Shown here one piece after another: positions 16,662 to 26,676 of a stretch of 64,000 nt of DNA. The DNA comes from Caulobacteraceae bacterium (GTDB lineage Bacteria > Pseudomonadota > Alphaproteobacteria > Caulobacterales > Aquidulcibacteraceae). The notes beneath the pieces were generated by a model. That model worked only from the letters and a program-made list of their open reading frames with translations, made no database searches and was not told the DNA's origin. Both the position numbers and the translations under genes were made by a program. Within the stretch, counting starts at the first letter, position 1. The number at the start of each line of letters is the position of its first letter. The stretch lies in NCBI GenBank assembly GCA_009773335.1, contig WRPF01000001.1, positions 124,001 through 188,000 on the forward strand, written 5' to 3'.

Positions 16662-18214
16662 TCCGGCTGCGACACGCCGGCGACGACGCCCAGAACCGAA
16701 GCGAGCGCATCAAGGCGTTTCATCGCCTGCTCCGTGATGAGACGTCCGTGCGCGCGATCGGCGCGCAGCGTCAGGCGCCCGTCCGAAAGCAGTAGATCGA
16801 AGGCCCCGAGCACAGGCTCCGCGCGCCCGCTGAGATCTGCGCCCAGACGCAACGCCGCGCCGAGCGCCGCCGCCGCGCGACGCTGATCCTCCGAAAGGAG
16901 CCGGGCATAGGCCTCCTTCTTGTCGGGCGCAGCCCGCGTGTAACGATGGTGCACCGACGCTGCGAGGAACGCACGTTCGGCGTGCGACACGCCGGAAAAC
17001 GGCGCCATGAGGACGAGATCGTAAATGAGTTCGCCGCGCTGTTCGGGATGGAGCGCTGCGCCGATATCGGCGAGACGCGCCGCCGCCGCGCGCAGCACCC
17101 GGTCGCGCTCGCGATCGAACACGGCGGGAAGCGCCTCAAACGCGGGTGCGAGCCATTTCTCGAGCGCGGCGCCGAACGCGCGCGTCCGCGGAACCCCGCC
17201 TGCGAATGATTCCGCGCCCGCCACCAGCGGATGCAGCGGACGCAGTTCGCGGGCAGTGTTCTGGACCAGCAGGCCCTCGCGCAGCCCGTAGGACGACAGG
17301 ATCACGCGATCGAACGCGCCGAGCGCCATCACGCGCTCCAGCACGACCGACGCGTAAGGCAGCGAGTCCGCGCGCTTGGCCGCCGCTTCCTCGAAGCGCT
17401 CCAGCGACTTGCGGCTCTGCTTGTGGACGAATTCCGCGACGCGCAGAACTTCTGCCCGCGTCATCTGGTGATGATGCAGCACGCCGATGGGATGGCGACG
17501 CAGGGCGATGTCGATACGCCCGAGCGCGCGCCAGGCGCCGCCGACGGCATGGAACGCGCTTCCCGGCGCCGCATCGCGCAGGACCGCCGACTTCGTGAGC
17601 GCTGCATCCGCGACCCTTGCGACGCGCTCGGCGTCGAACGGCTCGCCCGTCATCATCGACAACGGCCCGAGCGGCCACGTCTCGCCGCGCCCCGGCCCAT
17701 TGGGACCGACTTCAACAAGTTCGAGGCTGGAGCCGCCGAGATCGCCCACGACCCCGGTCGCTTCCGGCGCGCCGGCGAGCACGCCCAACGCCGACAGCCT
17801 CGCCTCCTCCGCGCCCTCGATCACCCTCAGCTTGATGCCGGTCTCGTTGCGCACGCGTTCGGCGAACTTCGCGCCGTCCTTTGCGTCGCGCACGGCGGCC
17901 GTGGCGACGGCGTACACATCCTTCAGGCCGAGCCCGTCGATGAGCATCGCGAAGCGCGACAGGGCCTTCAGCGCAACCTCGATGCCCGTCGGCGACAGCT
18001 TGCCGGTGGTTGCGAGGTTCCGCCCGAGGCCCGCCATCACCTTTTCATTGAGGAACGGCGTAACCGAACGTCCGTCGAGCCGGTACGCCACGAGGCGCAC
18101 CGAGTTCGAGCCCACGTCGATGACAGCCGCTTCACGCACAATGGGCGACTTAGCGGCGGGGGGCTCTGGAGGCAAGACTCGGTTGGGGTGGGGTGGAACG
18201 CCGCAGGCGTTCAT
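16658..18214 (-). CDS. ppx: Exopolyphosphatase Ppx/GppA family
   Basis: A 518-residue Ppx/GppA phosphatase that removes terminal phosphate from polyphosphate or hydrolyses pppGpp. The actin-like ATPase domain shows VIDVGSNSVRLV (phosphate 1, about residues 31-42) and VVGDLGGSSLELVEV (phosphate 2, about 141-155). An HD-like C-terminal region follows (LADIGAALHPEQRGELIYDLV, HHRYTRAAPDKKE). Its start overlaps the stop of the small membrane-protein gene by 4 bases. Ppk1, the polyphosphate synthase, lies 2 kb upstream on the same strand, fitting a polyphosphate role. Start choice rests on the ATGA overlap; a start nearer the VIDVG strand is possible. Confidence 0.9.
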   Translation of the reverse strand: MNACGVPPHPNRVLPPEPPAAKSPIVREAAVIDVGSNSVRLVAYRLDGRSVTPFLNEKVMAGLGRNLATTGKLSPTGIEVALKALSRFAMLIDGLGLKDVYAVATAAVRDAKDGAKFAERVRNETGIKLRVIEGAEEARLSALGVLAGAPEATGVVGDLGGSSLELVEVGPNGPGRGETWPLGPLSMMTGEPFDAERVARVADAALTKSAVLRDAAPGSAFHAVGGAWRALGRIDIALRRHPIGVLHHHQMTRAEVLRVAEFVHKQSRKSLERFEEAAAKRADSLPYASVVLERVMALGAFDRVILSSYGLREGLLVQNTARELRPLHPLVAGAESFAGGVPRTRAFGAALEKWLAPAFEALPAVFDRERDRVLRAAAARLADIGAALHPEQRGELIYDLVLMAPFSGVSHAERAFLAASVHHRYTRAAPDKKEAYARLLSEDQRRAAAALGAALRLGADLSGRAEPVLGAFDLLLSDGRLTLRADRAHGRLITEQAMKRLDALASVLGVVAGVSQPD

Positions 18215-18600
18215 TGCCCATTGTAAGGCTCATAGGCTTCAAATTGAAATGTTGTTCTCCGCCAGAGGCCGAGGTGTTCGTGTCGGACGAGACGAACGCG
18301 GGCATTGGGCGCAGGAAGAACACCATTGGGTGCGCGCACCCAAACAAGTTTTCCGTCGTCCAGCTTCACGGAAAGCAAACGGACAGGACGAGGATACTTG
18401 GACTCCAATTGATTGAATCCAGTTACACGGCCATGAACGGTGCCTGCGTCTCTAGTCGGCTCGAAAGTCAGCGCGATCAAGGCAGCAAGCAGTCCCGCTC
18501 CCAACAACAACAAAACACGCGCGCCTACCAGGTCGCGCCATAGCGCGCTCAAGCGAACCTTCTCTAGTGCAGCGCGGATTCGCCTGTCATCTGTCCGCAT
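18211..18600 (-). CDS. Small single-pass membrane protein, unknown function
   Basis: A 129-residue protein I do not recognise. A charged N-terminus (about 1-27) leads to one hydrophobic helix (about 29-45, ARVLLLLGAGLLAALIALTF) and then a soluble beta-rich domain (RVTGFNQLESKYPRPVRLLSVKLDDGKLVWVRAP) resembling a short OB-like fold. Topology would place the C-terminal domain outside the cytoplasm. The start at 18600 has AAGGGGG upstream; an earlier in-frame ATG at 18675 would fall inside the repeat at 18665. It overlaps ppx by 4 bases, so the two are likely co-translated. Confidence 0.65.
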   Translation of the reverse strand: MRTDDRRIRAALEKVRLSALWRDLVGARVLLLLGAGLLAALIALTFEPTRDAGTVHGRVTGFNQLESKYPRPVRLLSVKLDDGKLVWVRAPNGVLPAPNARVRLVRHEHLGLWRRTTFQFEAYEPYNGQ

Positions 18601-18664
18601 TGTTGTCCCCCTTTTCGCACACCACCTAGCCGACAATGTCGTTGAAATCAGCACTGCAAATCCC

Positions 18665-18823
18665 AGCTCAGTCATTCCGGACGCGCCGGAGGCGCGATCC
18701 GGAAGCCAGGGGTTCAGGCGATGCTTGACGGTTCAGATTTTTCTTCGAGCGCTTGAACGAACCATATCGCCCAGTCCCCTGGGTTCCGGCTCTTCGCTGC
18801 GCTTCGGCCGGAATGACTGAGCT
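18665..18823. repeat. MITE-like element with about 50-bp terminal inverted repeats
   Basis: The outer 16 bases match perfectly as inverted repeats (18665-18680 with 18808-18823, core CTCAGTCATTCCGG). Pairing continues imperfectly for about 50 bases at each end, including CCGGAAGCCAGGGG against CCGGAACCCAGGGG. The total length is 159 bases with no coding capacity. It lies between the start of the small membrane-protein gene (65 bases away) and the stop of the glycosylase gene. No target-site duplication is obvious. The size and structure fit a non-autonomous insertion element. Confidence 0.75.
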
Positions 18824-18870
18824 GAAATAAACATTTTCGCCAGCCTTCGCGGCTGGCGCCGTGGGACCGC

Positions 18871-20073
18871 TCACAGATGCTGTGCGAGCGGGTGCGCCAG
18901 ACCGCCCTTGCGAACGACTTTCACCCGTTCGAGCCCCAGCCAGCCGCGCAATGTCTCCAGTTCGCCCGCCAGCGCTGGCGCAACCTCCTGCGCATCCGCG
19001 TCCGGCTCGAGGTGTGCGGCCTGCACGATGAGCGCGCCTGCTGCGCGATCGGCCTTGAGATCGACACGTGCGGCAAACCTGTCGCCCATCAGGAACGGGA
19101 GCACGTAATAGCCGAACACCCGCTTTTCCTGCGGCACGTAGATTTCGATGCGGTAGTCGAAGCCGAAGATCCGTTCCACGCGTGCGCGGTTCCACACGAG
19201 CGGGTCGAACGGCGACATGAGCGCCGCCGCCGCCACCGCGCGCGGCGCGCGGGCGTTTGCGTGCAGGTAGGCGCCGTGACGCCACTCTGGCACGCTTGCG
19301 GGCAGCGCCTCCCCCGCCTCCACGAGTTCCGCGACCGCCTGCTTCGCCGCTGCGGGCGGCAGACGGAAATAGTCCGCGATGTCGGCGACGGTCGCGACGC
19401 CCATGGCCGCAAGCGCACGCGCCGCGAGCGCGCGGATGGCGTCCTCTGGCGCCGGCGTCGGCGCGCCGAGAACATGGTCCGGATGAACGCGCTCCGGCAC
19501 ATCATAGAGGCGCTCGAAGCCGCGCCGTGATGCAGTGGTCAGCGCGCCGGTCTTGAACAGGTATTCCATCGCGACCTTGCCGTCGCTCCAGCCCCACCAC
19601 GGTCCCTTGCGGTCGCCGGCGTTGGTGAGTTCCGATGCGCCGAGGGGCCCGCGATCACGCACTTCGGCGATCACGTCATCGAGGTATGCGCGCTCGCGGT
19701 CGGCGTAGTTCACCCAGCGCGCGCTACGGCCCTCGCCGCGCACCGCTTCCTCCATGCGCCAGCGAAACAGCGCATGGGCGTCGTAGGGAAGGATCGAGGC
19801 TTCATGCCCCCAGTATTCGAAGCAGCTTCGTTTGCGCCCGAGCCACGCCGCCTCGAGCGCGCCGACGTCGTAGGCGCCGAGGCGGGAGAACAGCGGCATG
19901 TAGTGGGCGCGCGCGACGACGTTCACGGCGTCGATCTGCACCACGCCGAGGCGTGCGATCACCTTCTCCACATGCGCGCGCGTGGGCCGCGCCGGACGCG
20001 GCCGGTCCAGCCCCTGTGCAGCGATCGCGATGCGCCGCGCCATCGCTGCGGATATCTTCAAATTCCCGCTCAC
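18871..20073 (-). CDS. AlkX/YcaQ-type DNA crosslink glycosylase
   Basis: A 400-residue HTH_42 (AlkZ/YcaQ superfamily) protein of tandem winged-helix domains. Members excise bulky and interstrand-crosslinked alkylated bases. The catalytic motif is Gln46-Ile-Asp48 (VVQIDAVNVV), the QxD form typical of the YcaQ/AlkX branch rather than the QxQ form of the self-resistance AlkZ enzymes. The RAHYMPLFSRLG stretch and WGHEASILP that follow are strongly family-like, as is the C-terminal MSPFDPLVWNR. It stands between ppk1 and the MITE-like repeat. No antibiotic cluster is adjacent, which also favours a housekeeping crosslink-repair role. Confidence 0.88.
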   Translation of the reverse strand: MSGNLKISAAMARRIAIAAQGLDRPRPARPTRAHVEKVIARLGVVQIDAVNVVARAHYMPLFSRLGAYDVGALEAAWLGRKRSCFEYWGHEASILPYDAHALFRWRMEEAVRGEGRSARWVNYADRERAYLDDVIAEVRDRGPLGASELTNAGDRKGPWWGWSDGKVAMEYLFKTGALTTASRRGFERLYDVPERVHPDHVLGAPTPAPEDAIRALAARALAAMGVATVADIADYFRLPPAAAKQAVAELVEAGEALPASVPEWRHGAYLHANARAPRAVAAAALMSPFDPLVWNRARVERIFGFDYRIEIYVPQEKRVFGYYVLPFLMGDRFAARVDLKADRAAGALIVQAAHLEPDADAQEVAPALAGELETLRGWLGLERVKVVRKGGLAHPLAQHL

Positions 20074-20121
20074 GCACCGCCTCTGCCAAGTTCCGCAAGC
20101 AGGTGCAACAGCGGGCAGTTC

Positions 20122-22335
20122 CTACTGCGAGCGCGGGCCCACGTGGTCGAACGCGGGCGGCAGATCGCCCTTCTGCGCACGCCCGCGGCCCGAAAGGCTC
20201 GGATTGCGCATGAAGTAGAGGTGCGCGGAAAACGGCTCGTCGAGCTTGGAACAGTCGACCCGAGTGAAGACGCCGTCCGCGTCCATGTACCAGCTCTGCG
20301 CCTCGTCATTGAGGTTGGCGAGCATGATCTGGCCCAGCACCTGCTGGTGCACGGTGGGATTGAGGATCGGGCACAGCACCTCCACCCGCCGGTCGAGATT
20401 GCGCGGCATCCAGTCTGCGGAGGACATGAAGAGCTTGGCGTTGGGGTGCGGCAGCGGTTCACCGTCGCCGAAACACACGATGCGCGCGTGCTCCAGAAAC
20501 CGCCCGACGATCGATTTCACGCGGATGTTGTCCGAGAGCCCCGGCACGCCGGGCCGCAGGCAGCAGATGCCGCGGATGACGAGTTCGATCTTCACGCCCG
20601 CCTGGCTCGCCCGGTAGAGCGCGTCGATGACGATGGGATCGACGAGCGAGTTGAGCTTCACCCAGATGCTGCCGGAACGCCCGGCCTTCACGTGCGCGAT
20701 CTCGGCGTCGATGAGATCGAGCACGGTCTGCTTTAACGTGATCGGCGAAATGGCGATGCGTTCGAGTTCGGCGGGCTTGGCGTATCCCGTGACGAAGTTG
20801 AACAGCCGCCCCGCGTCGCGCCCGAAGGCGGGCTCGGCGGTGAAGAGCGAAAGGTCGGTGTAGATGCGCGCGGTGATCGGGTGATAGTTACCGGTGCCGA
20901 AGTGCGTGTAGGTGCGCAGGCCGTCGGCCTCCCGGCGCACCACAAGGCTCACCTTGGCGTGCGTCTTGTAGTCGATGAAACCATAGACGATGGAGGCGCC
21001 CGCGCGCTCCAGGTCCTGCGCCCATTTCAGGTTGTTCTCTTCGTCGAAGCGCGCCTTGATCTCGACCAGCGCGGTGACGTTCTTGCCCGCCTCGGCGGCT
21101 TCGATGAGCGCGGCGACGATCGGGGAGTTCTTCGACGTGCGGTAGAGCGTCTGCTTGATCGCGACGACGTTGGGATCGGCGGCGGCCTGCCGCAGGAACT
21201 GCACCACCACGTCGAAGCTCTCGAACGGGTGGTGGACGAGCATGTCCTTGGCGCGGATCGCGGCGAAGATGTCGCCGCCGAAATCGCGCACGCGCTCCGG
21301 GAAGCGCGGCTCGTAGGGCTCGAATTTCAGGTCCGTGCGGTCGTCGACGATGAGCGTGGAGAGCTGCGACAGGCCAAGCATGCCGTCGGCAAGGACCACG
21401 TCGTGGGGGTCGGCCTCGATCTCGTGGACTATGAAGGCGCGGAGGTCCGCGGGCATCGACGCCTCGGCCTTCAGGCGCACGATCTCGCCAAGGCGCCGCT
21501 GCTTCAGCAGCGTGCGGAATTCGCGCACGAGGTCTTCGGCTTCTTCAACGTTCTCGATGTCGCTGTCACGCACCACGCGGAAGCAGCCCTTTGCGACCAC
21601 ATCGTAGCCGGGAAAGAGCTGGTCGAGGAAAAGTCCCAGCGCCGCTTCGAGCGCGATGAAGCGGCGTGGTCCTGAGGCAACGACGTTGCGATCATTCGCG
21701 CGCAACTCCAGGAACCGCTCCACCTGCGTCGGCAACGGCACCAGCGCGTTCAGCGCGCGCCCGTCATCCTTGCGCTTCAGCTTGAGCGCCATCGCGAAGC
21801 CGAGATTCGGGATGAACGGAAACGGATGCGCCGGGTCGATCGCGAGCGGCGTCAGCAGAGGATAGACGCGCTCCTGAAACAGCGGCCGCAGGATTTCGAG
21901 ATCGGATGCGGTGAGCTCTGCGGCGTCGAGGACGCTGATGCCGGCCTTCGCCAGTTCGCCGCGCAGCGCCGCCCAGCGCTTCTGCTGCTTGACCATGAGC
22001 GCGGAGGCCTCTTCCTGGAGGCGTTCCAGCTGTTCGAGGGGGGTGAGCCCGTCCTGACTGCGAATCTGGACGTTGGCCTTCACCTGCTCGTGCAGGCCCG
22101 CCACGCGGACCATGTAGAATTCGTCGAGATTGCTAGCCGAGATCGAAAGGAAGCGCAGGCGCTCCAGCAGCGGGTGCGCGGGATTTTCGGCCTCTTCCAG
22201 CACGCGCGTGTTGAACGACAGCCAGCTCTGCTCGCGGTTGATGAACCGTTCGGGGCTCTCCATCGAGATCGCCGCCAAGGCGCCCCCGCGACCGTTCCCG
22301 CCCCGGCGTCGATTGTGTCGGCCGTCGCTCGTCAT
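20122..22335 (-). CDS. ppk1: Polyphosphate kinase 1
   Basis: A 737-residue PPK1, which makes inorganic polyphosphate from ATP. The N-domain begins [19 protein letters not shown], the head domain follows, and the catalytic phospholipase-D-like C-terminal half carries the autophosphorylated His in KTHAKV (about residue 459), followed by [10 protein letters not shown]. The first about 24 residues (Arg/Gly-rich, [10 protein letters not shown]) are extra to the family core, but ATG at 22335 overlaps the hdaA stop by 4 bases, supporting this start; ATG at residue 25 is the alternative. It is downstream of hdaA in a likely operon with the DUF2066 gene first. Confidence 0.96.
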   Translation of the reverse strand: MTSDGRHNRRRGGNGRGGALAAISMESPERFINREQSWLSFNTRVLEEAENPAHPLLERLRFLSISASNLDEFYMVRVAGLHEQVKANVQIRSQDGLTPLEQLERLQEEASALMVKQQKRWAALRGELAKAGISVLDAAELTASDLEILRPLFQERVYPLLTPLAIDPAHPFPFIPNLGFAMALKLKRKDDGRALNALVPLPTQVERFLELRANDRNVVASGPRRFIALEAALGLFLDQLFPGYDVVAKGCFRVVRDSDIENVEEAEDLVREFRTLLKQRRLGEIVRLKAEASMPADLRAFIVHEIEADPHDVVLADGMLGLSQLSTLIVDDRTDLKFEPYEPRFPERVRDFGGDIFAAIRAKDMLVHHPFESFDVVVQFLRQAAADPNVVAIKQTLYRTSKNSPIVAALIEAAEAGKNVTALVEIKARFDEENNLKWAQDLERAGASIVYGFIDYKTHAKVSLVVRREADGLRTYTHFGTGNYHPITARIYTDLSLFTAEPAFGRDAGRLFNFVTGYAKPAELERIAISPITLKQTVLDLIDAEIAHVKAGRSGSIWVKLNSLVDPIVIDALYRASQAGVKIELVIRGICCLRPGVPGLSDNIRVKSIVGRFLEHARIVCFGDGEPLPHPNAKLFMSSADWMPRNLDRRVEVLCPILNPTVHQQVLGQIMLANLNDEAQSWYMDADGVFTRVDCSKLDEPFSAHLYFMRNPSLSGRGRAQKGDLPPAFDHVGPRSQ

Positions 22336-23042
22336 GTGCCCTCCGGCGACCCTTCGCCCGCTTCATCGTCCGGATCGGGCGCGTTCATGCCCATGCTGCG
22401 CAAGGCCCGAACTGCGACCGCCACCGGAATCGGCCTGCTGCCGCGCACATGCTCCCGATCGATCGCGTCGGCGACGGCGTGCGCGGCGGCGAACGAGCGT
22501 TCCATGTGCAGCGTCAGATAAGTGGCTGCTTTATCCGACAGTTTTATGAACCGAGCCTTGCACAACCGCGCCAGAACGCCAGCGAGGAGTTCGTCATCGG
22601 GATCGTGAAGCGTCTCCACCGGAATGGCGGCGAGCCGCGACCGCAGGTCCTTGAGCGCCATCGGCCAGCTCTGCGGCGGCTCCTGCGCGACCAGAAGGAT
22701 GGCCCCGCCGCCGGCGCGGGCGGCGTCCAGCAACAGCGCCAGATGGGCTTCGTCCGCGAAGCGGTTGGCGTTGTCGATGACGAGCCGCCGGCCCGCCGCT
22801 TCGAACGCCTCGAGCGCGCGGCCTTCGCCATCCCAGAGCGCTGCGCCGGCGATCTCCGCCCAGGCCCGCGCCATGTGGCTCTTGCCCGATCCTGCCGGCC
22901 CCGCCAGCGCGAGCGCCCCGCCCGGCCACGCCGTCCAGCGCCGCAGCATGGCCCAGGCGGAGCGATTGGACTCCGACACCTGAAGGGTCGCGGACGTGCG
23001 GTCCTCTGGCGGGGCGTCGAACAGGCGCGGCTGTCTGGCCAT
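22332..23042 (-). CDS. hdaA: HdaA-like regulator of DnaA inactivation
   Basis: A 236-residue AAA+ protein of the Hda/DnaA-domain III type. It carries a Q-x-x-L-F clamp-binding motif at the very N-terminus (QPRLF, residues 4-8), Walker A GPAGSGKS at 48-55 and a Walker B-like LVIDNANRF. With the beta clamp it would promote DnaA-ATP hydrolysis after initiation. The C-terminal helical part ([26 protein letters not shown]) aligns with the Hda lid/domain IV boundary. Gene order DUF2066-hdaA-ppk1 is seen in other alphaproteobacteria. It is 11 bases downstream of the DUF2066 gene. Confidence 0.88.
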   Translation of the reverse strand: MARQPRLFDAPPEDRTSATLQVSESNRSAWAMLRRWTAWPGGALALAGPAGSGKSHMARAWAEIAGAALWDGEGRALEAFEAAGRRLVIDNANRFADEAHLALLLDAARAGGGAILLVAQEPPQSWPMALKDLRSRLAAIPVETLHDPDDELLAGVLARLCKARFIKLSDKAATYLTLHMERSFAAAHAVADAIDREHVRGSRPIPVAVAVRALRSMGMNAPDPDDEAGEGSPEGT

Positions 23043-23053
23043 ACCCCGCCCGC

Positions 23054-24112
23054 TCAGCGCCCCACGGCGCGCAGGACCGGTCCCTGATCGCTCTGGGCCA
23101 GCGAAAGATTGAAGCGTCCGAGCGCTTGCGCGAGCTCCTCCACCGATCCGCTGTGGGCGAACGTCACGAGCGCGCCTTCGCGGGCGATGGCCTCGATGCG
23201 GATGTCGGAAATCGTCGTTTGCGCCGCCGCTTCAAGGCCCTGCTTCAGGCGGGTCCACTCGGCCATGTCGCGATACAGCGCCGAAACCGTCAGCCTCGTC
23301 CTTTGCGACGCCTGCAGCGAGAGGCCGGTCTTCCACTGGGTCTGCAGCCTGGCGTTGGCCGCCTCTGCGAGCCGACGGTAGGCGTCCGGCAATCCGGAGT
23401 CGCCGCCCTGCACGGCCGCGCTGACCTGACCGCGGCTCGCCGGCGCGCCGGCGGCGCTGAACTCCACGAGGTCGGCCACGAGGGCCGCGCCCGTCTGACG
23501 GGCTGTGACGACAATGACGCTCTGCGCGCCGCTCGCCGCCGCGATCGGCTGCAAAGCGGGCCAGTCGGCGGTGGCCGAGGCCGGGGCCAGCGCGACCGGC
23601 AGCAGCTCGCCTGCGTATCCGCCCTGCTCCCAGGCCTGACGCCACTGGGTCGTGGGGGTCGCGGGATCTGCGCTCGCGGGTTGGGGAACCACGAGGACGG
23701 GTGCGCCTCGGTTCTCAAGAACCCTGAAACCTGCTGCCTGCAGCGCTGTGCGCACGCCATTGGGATCAAATCGCACCGCAAAACGGCCGAGGTAACGGGT
23801 GCCGGAACGGCGCTCCTCCTCCACGTCCACGCCGCGGACGAGGAGATCCAGCGAAGCCAGTTCCGGTCGCGGAATGGAGAGGCGGGCCTGGTCCTCGGCG
23901 CTGGTGAGGCGGCGGGCGAGGCGCTCGAAGGCGAGCCTTTGGGCGGTCGCGAGCGCCTGGACCCGCGCCTGGGCGGCGTCGGGGGCGGACTGGTCCACCC
24001 GGACCCCGCTGACGGTGAAGATGTCCCCCCGCCCCTGCTGTGCGGCCGCAGGCCCCACAAAGAACGCGCAGAACGCCGCGCAAATCGTTATCAATCCAGC
24101 CAAGCGGTGCAT
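23054..24112 (-). CDS. DUF2066 exported protein
   Basis: A 352-residue protein with a signal peptide ([25 protein letters not shown], cleavage after about residue 25). It is probably periplasmic. The body has the DUF2066 layout: [12 protein letters not shown], a run of Ala-rich helix with [11 protein letters not shown], then alternating strands. Function is unknown; neighbours hdaA and ppk1 are its usual companions. ATG at 24112 is chosen because the signal peptide starts there; an earlier in-frame ATG at 24220 would overlap purM. It diverges from purM across 85 bases. Confidence 0.82.
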   Translation of the reverse strand: MHRLAGLITICAAFCAFFVGPAAAQQGRGDIFTVSGVRVDQSAPDAAQARVQALATAQRLAFERLARRLTSAEDQARLSIPRPELASLDLLVRGVDVEEERRSGTRYLGRFAVRFDPNGVRTALQAAGFRVLENRGAPVLVVPQPASADPATPTTQWRQAWEQGGYAGELLPVALAPASATADWPALQPIAAASGAQSVIVVTARQTGAALVADLVEFSAAGAPASRGQVSAAVQGGDSGLPDAYRRLAEAANARLQTQWKTGLSLQASQRTRLTVSALYRDMAEWTRLKQGLEAAAQTTISDIRIEAIAREGALVTFAHSGSVEELAQALGRFNLSLAQSDQGPVLRAVGR

Positions 24113-24197
24113 CTGGTCCTCGCCTTTTCTGGCGAGACCTAGCAATACCGCGCCCTTGCCGAAAGGCCGAGCTGCGAATCCTGCGATAGCGCCCTGC

Positions 24198-25211
24198 ATG
24201 ACCAAGAACTCCTCCCTCACCTACCGCGACGCTGGCGTGGACATCGACGAAGGCGCCCGCCTCGTCGACCTGATCGGCCCGGCCGCGAAGGCCACCGCTC
24301 GTCCCGGCGCCAACGCCGCACTGGGCGGTTTCGCCGCCGCCTTCGACCTGAAGGCGGCCGGTTTCACCGACCCGATACTCCTAGCGACCACCGACGGGGT
24401 GGGCACGAAGCTCAAGGTGGCGATTGAATCGGGCCGTCATGAGACCGTCGGCGTCGATCTCGTGGCGATGTGCGTGAACGACCTCATCGCCCAGGGCGGC
24501 GAGCCGCTGCTGTTCCTCGACTACTACGCCACCGGAAAACTCAACGCCGAGCAGGCCGCCGTGGTGATCAGGGGCATCGCCGAGGGCTGCCGGATCGCAG
24601 GCTGCGCGCTCGCCGGCGGCGAGACCGCGGAAATGCCGGGCATGTACGGCGAGGGCGACTACGATCTCGCGGGCTTCTCGATGGGCGCCGCCGAACGCGG
24701 CACGCTGTTGCCGCGCGGCGACATCGCGCCGGGCGACGTGGTGCTGGGTCTTGCATCGAGCGGCCCGCATTCGAACGGTTATTCGCTCGTGCGCCGCATC
24801 GTCGAGCGTTCGGGACTTGCTTGGGACGCGCCGTCGCCTTTCAGCGCGGGGACGCTCGCCGAAGCGCTGCTGGCGCCGACACGCATCTACGTGAAGCCGT
24901 TGCTGCCGCTGGTGCGCGACGCCCTGATCAAGGGGCTCGCGCACATCACCGGCGGCGGTCTCACCGAGAACGCGCCGCGCATGCTGCCGAAAGGCTGGCG
25001 CGTCGATTTCGACTGGGCCGCGTGGGAACGGCCTGCGGTGTTCCAGTGGCTGATCGAAACCGGATCTGTGCCGGAGGAAGACGCGCGGCGCACATTCAAT
25101 CTTGGCATCGGCATGGTCGCGGCGGTTGCGCCCAACGATGCGGACGCCGTGATCGCGCGTCTTGAATCGGCGGGAGAAAAAGTGTTCCGCGTCGGCGTGG
25201 TGCAGGCATGA
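24198..25211 (+). CDS. purM: Phosphoribosylformylglycinamidine cyclo-ligase
   Basis: A 337-residue PurM (AIR synthetase), the fifth step of purine synthesis: ATP-dependent ring closure of FGAM to AIR. The start [19 protein letters not shown] is typical. Catalytic and nucleotide regions include [31 protein letters not shown], and [26 protein letters not shown] is the C-terminal domain signature. The adjacent purN overlaps by 4 bases (ATGA), a standard purMN operon. The start at 24198 lies opposite the DUF2066 promoter region; longer upstream frames are antisense to that gene. Confidence 0.97.
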   Translation: MTKNSSLTYRDAGVDIDEGARLVDLIGPAAKATARPGANAALGGFAAAFDLKAAGFTDPILLATTDGVGTKLKVAIESGRHETVGVDLVAMCVNDLIAQGGEPLLFLDYYATGKLNAEQAAVVIRGIAEGCRIAGCALAGGETAEMPGMYGEGDYDLAGFSMGAAERGTLLPRGDIAPGDVVLGLASSGPHSNGYSLVRRIVERSGLAWDAPSPFSAGTLAEALLAPTRIYVKPLLPLVRDALIKGLAHITGGGLTENAPRMLPKGWRVDFDWAAWERPAVFQWLIETGSVPEEDARRTFNLGIGMVAAVAPNDADAVIARLESAGEKVFRVGVVQA

Positions 25212-25828
25212 CGCGCAAGCGCGTCGCGGTGCTGATCTCGGGGCGCGGCACGAACCTGCAGGCCTTGCTCGACGCGCAAGGGCCGTTCTGTCCGTATGAA
25301 ATTGTCGTGGTCGTTTCCAACAATGCGGGCGTCGCCGGTCTCGACCGCGCGCGCGAGGCGGGCGTGGAAGCCGTCGCCATCGAACATCGTGCGTTTGGCA
25401 AGGATCGCGAGGCGTTTGAACGCGCGCTCGACGCTTTCCTGCGCGACCGCAATGTCGAGCTCGTCGCACTGGCGGGATTCATGCGCGTCTTAACCAGCTA
25501 TTTCGTCGGCGCGTGGGCGGGAAAACTCATCAACATCCACCCTTCGCTGCTGCCGTCGTTTCCCGGCCTCGATACCTACGCGCGCGCGCTTGCATCAGGC
25601 GCGAAGCTCGCGGGCTGTTCGGTGCACTGGGTGACGGAAGGCGTCGACACGGGGCCGATCATCGGCCAGGCGGCGGTGCCGGTGATGCCGGGCGACACGC
25701 CCGATGCGCTCGCTGCCCGCACGCTGGAAGCGGAGCACCTGCTCTATCCCGCGTGCCTGTCGCTCGTATGCGGCGGCGCCCCGCTCTCGCAAGGGCCCGC
25801 GCCGATACTGGTGAATGCGTTTCTATAG
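25208..25828 (+). CDS. purN: Phosphoribosylglycinamide formyltransferase
   Basis: A 206-residue PurN (GAR transformylase) that transfers a formyl group from 10-formyl-THF to [17 protein letters not shown] at residues 8-21 binds phosphate; the catalytic motif [13 protein letters not shown] (Asn and His) lies near residue 105, and the catalytic Asp is in [14 protein letters not shown]. Second gene of the purMN operon. It ends 14 bases from the converging ndk stop; a small GAGGC/GCCTC hairpin spans that junction but lacks a U-tract. Confidence 0.97.
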   Translation: MTRKRVAVLISGRGTNLQALLDAQGPFCPYEIVVVVSNNAGVAGLDRAREAGVEAVAIEHRAFGKDREAFERALDAFLRDRNVELVALAGFMRVLTSYFVGAWAGKLINIHPSLLPSFPGLDTYARALASGAKLAGCSVHWVTEGVDTGPIIGQAAVPVMPGDTPDALAARTLEAEHLLYPACLSLVCGGAPLSQGPAPILVNAFL

Positions 25829-25842
25829 TCGAGGCTTGCGCC

Positions 25843-26265
25843 TCAGCCGATGATCTCGTCGTCCTTGAAGAAGAACTTGATCTCGGTCGCGGCGTTCTCG
25901 AGGCTGTCGGAGCCGTGGACGCTGTTGGCTTCGATGCCCGAGGAGAACTTGCGGCGGATCGTGCCCGGCGCCGCATTGTAGGGGTTGGTCGCGCCCATGA
26001 TGTCGCGGTAGCGCGCGACGGCGTTCTCGCCCTCCAGCGCCTGCACGACGACCGGACCGGAGGTCATGAACTTCACGAGATCGCCGAAGAACGGGCGGTC
26101 CTTGTGGACGCCATAGAAGCCTTCCGCCTGCTCTTTCGACATGCGGATGCGCTTCTGGGCGATGATCTTCAGGCCCGCGCCTTCGATCATCGCGTTGATC
26201 TCGCCGGTCAGGCTGCGGGCCGTGGCGTCCGGCTTGATGATCGAAAACGTCCGCTCGACGGCCAT
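25843..26265 (-). CDS. ndk: Nucleoside diphosphate kinase
   Basis: A 140-residue NDK that balances NTP pools through a phospho-His intermediate. [11 protein letters not shown] at the start, [10 protein letters not shown] in the middle, and the active-site signature NSVHGSDS near residues 115-122, with the catalytic His. Length is normal. It is a single gene on the minus strand; a 110-base gap separates it from the I78 inhibitor gene upstream. Confidence 0.98.
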   Translation of the reverse strand: MAVERTFSIIKPDATARSLTGEINAMIEGAGLKIIAQKRIRMSKEQAEGFYGVHKDRPFFGDLVKFMTSGPVVVQALEGENAVARYRDIMGATNPYNAAPGTIRRKFSSGIEANSVHGSDSLENAATEIKFFFKDDEIIG

Positions 26266-26375
26266 GGCCGGGTCTCCCGCACTACAAGATGGTTATGGGC
26301 ACAATGAAATGGACGCGCTCTATAGCCGCGACCTCTCACAACGCCAAGCGCGGGTTTCGCCGTGCGTCGCTACGT

Positions 26376-26666
26376 TCAGCCGCAGCGGACGGAGCCCACC
26401 CTGTTGTCCGTCCCGAGATGGATGTTCAGACGGTTGGGGCTGTAGTCTTGGGTAACCATGCACTCGGCGCAGATGATGCGGAACGCCGAGGGAAGCCGCG
26501 AACGATCGATGTCGGCCTCGCGCTGGCCGACGAGATACTGGTAGGCGCCCGCGTCGCAGGTGAGCGCGCCGCCCCGGGGGCGAGCGTCGGGCGTCTCGTT
26601 CACCTCGATGGCGATGCAGCCTGCGAGAACGGCGACGGCGAGGGCCGCGATGATCGGCTTCAGCAT
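26376..26666 (-). CDS. I78-family peptidase inhibitor lipoprotein
   Basis: A 96-residue lipoprotein. LAVAVLAGC is a clean lipobox with Cys at about residue 17. The mature part fits the peptidase inhibitor I78 family: CDAGAYQYLVGQ, SRLPSAFRII, DYSPNRLNI and a closing VRCG. I78 members inhibit serine proteases such as elastase or subtilisin. GAGGGGAAATAC before ATG at 26666 is a strong ribosome site. It lies 10 bases downstream of holC, in a minus-strand run pepA-holC-inhibitor. It should sit on the periplasmic face of a membrane. Confidence 0.8.
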   Translation of the reverse strand: MLKPIIAALAVAVLAGCIAIEVNETPDARPRGGALTCDAGAYQYLVGQREADIDRSRLPSAFRIICAECMVTQDYSPNRLNIHLGTDNRVGSVRCG

Positions 26667-26676
26667 GTATTTCCCC

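Noticed and set aside
25831-25844. Small hairpin between purN and ndk as terminator
   Set aside because: Only a 5-bp stem and no U-tract on either strand.
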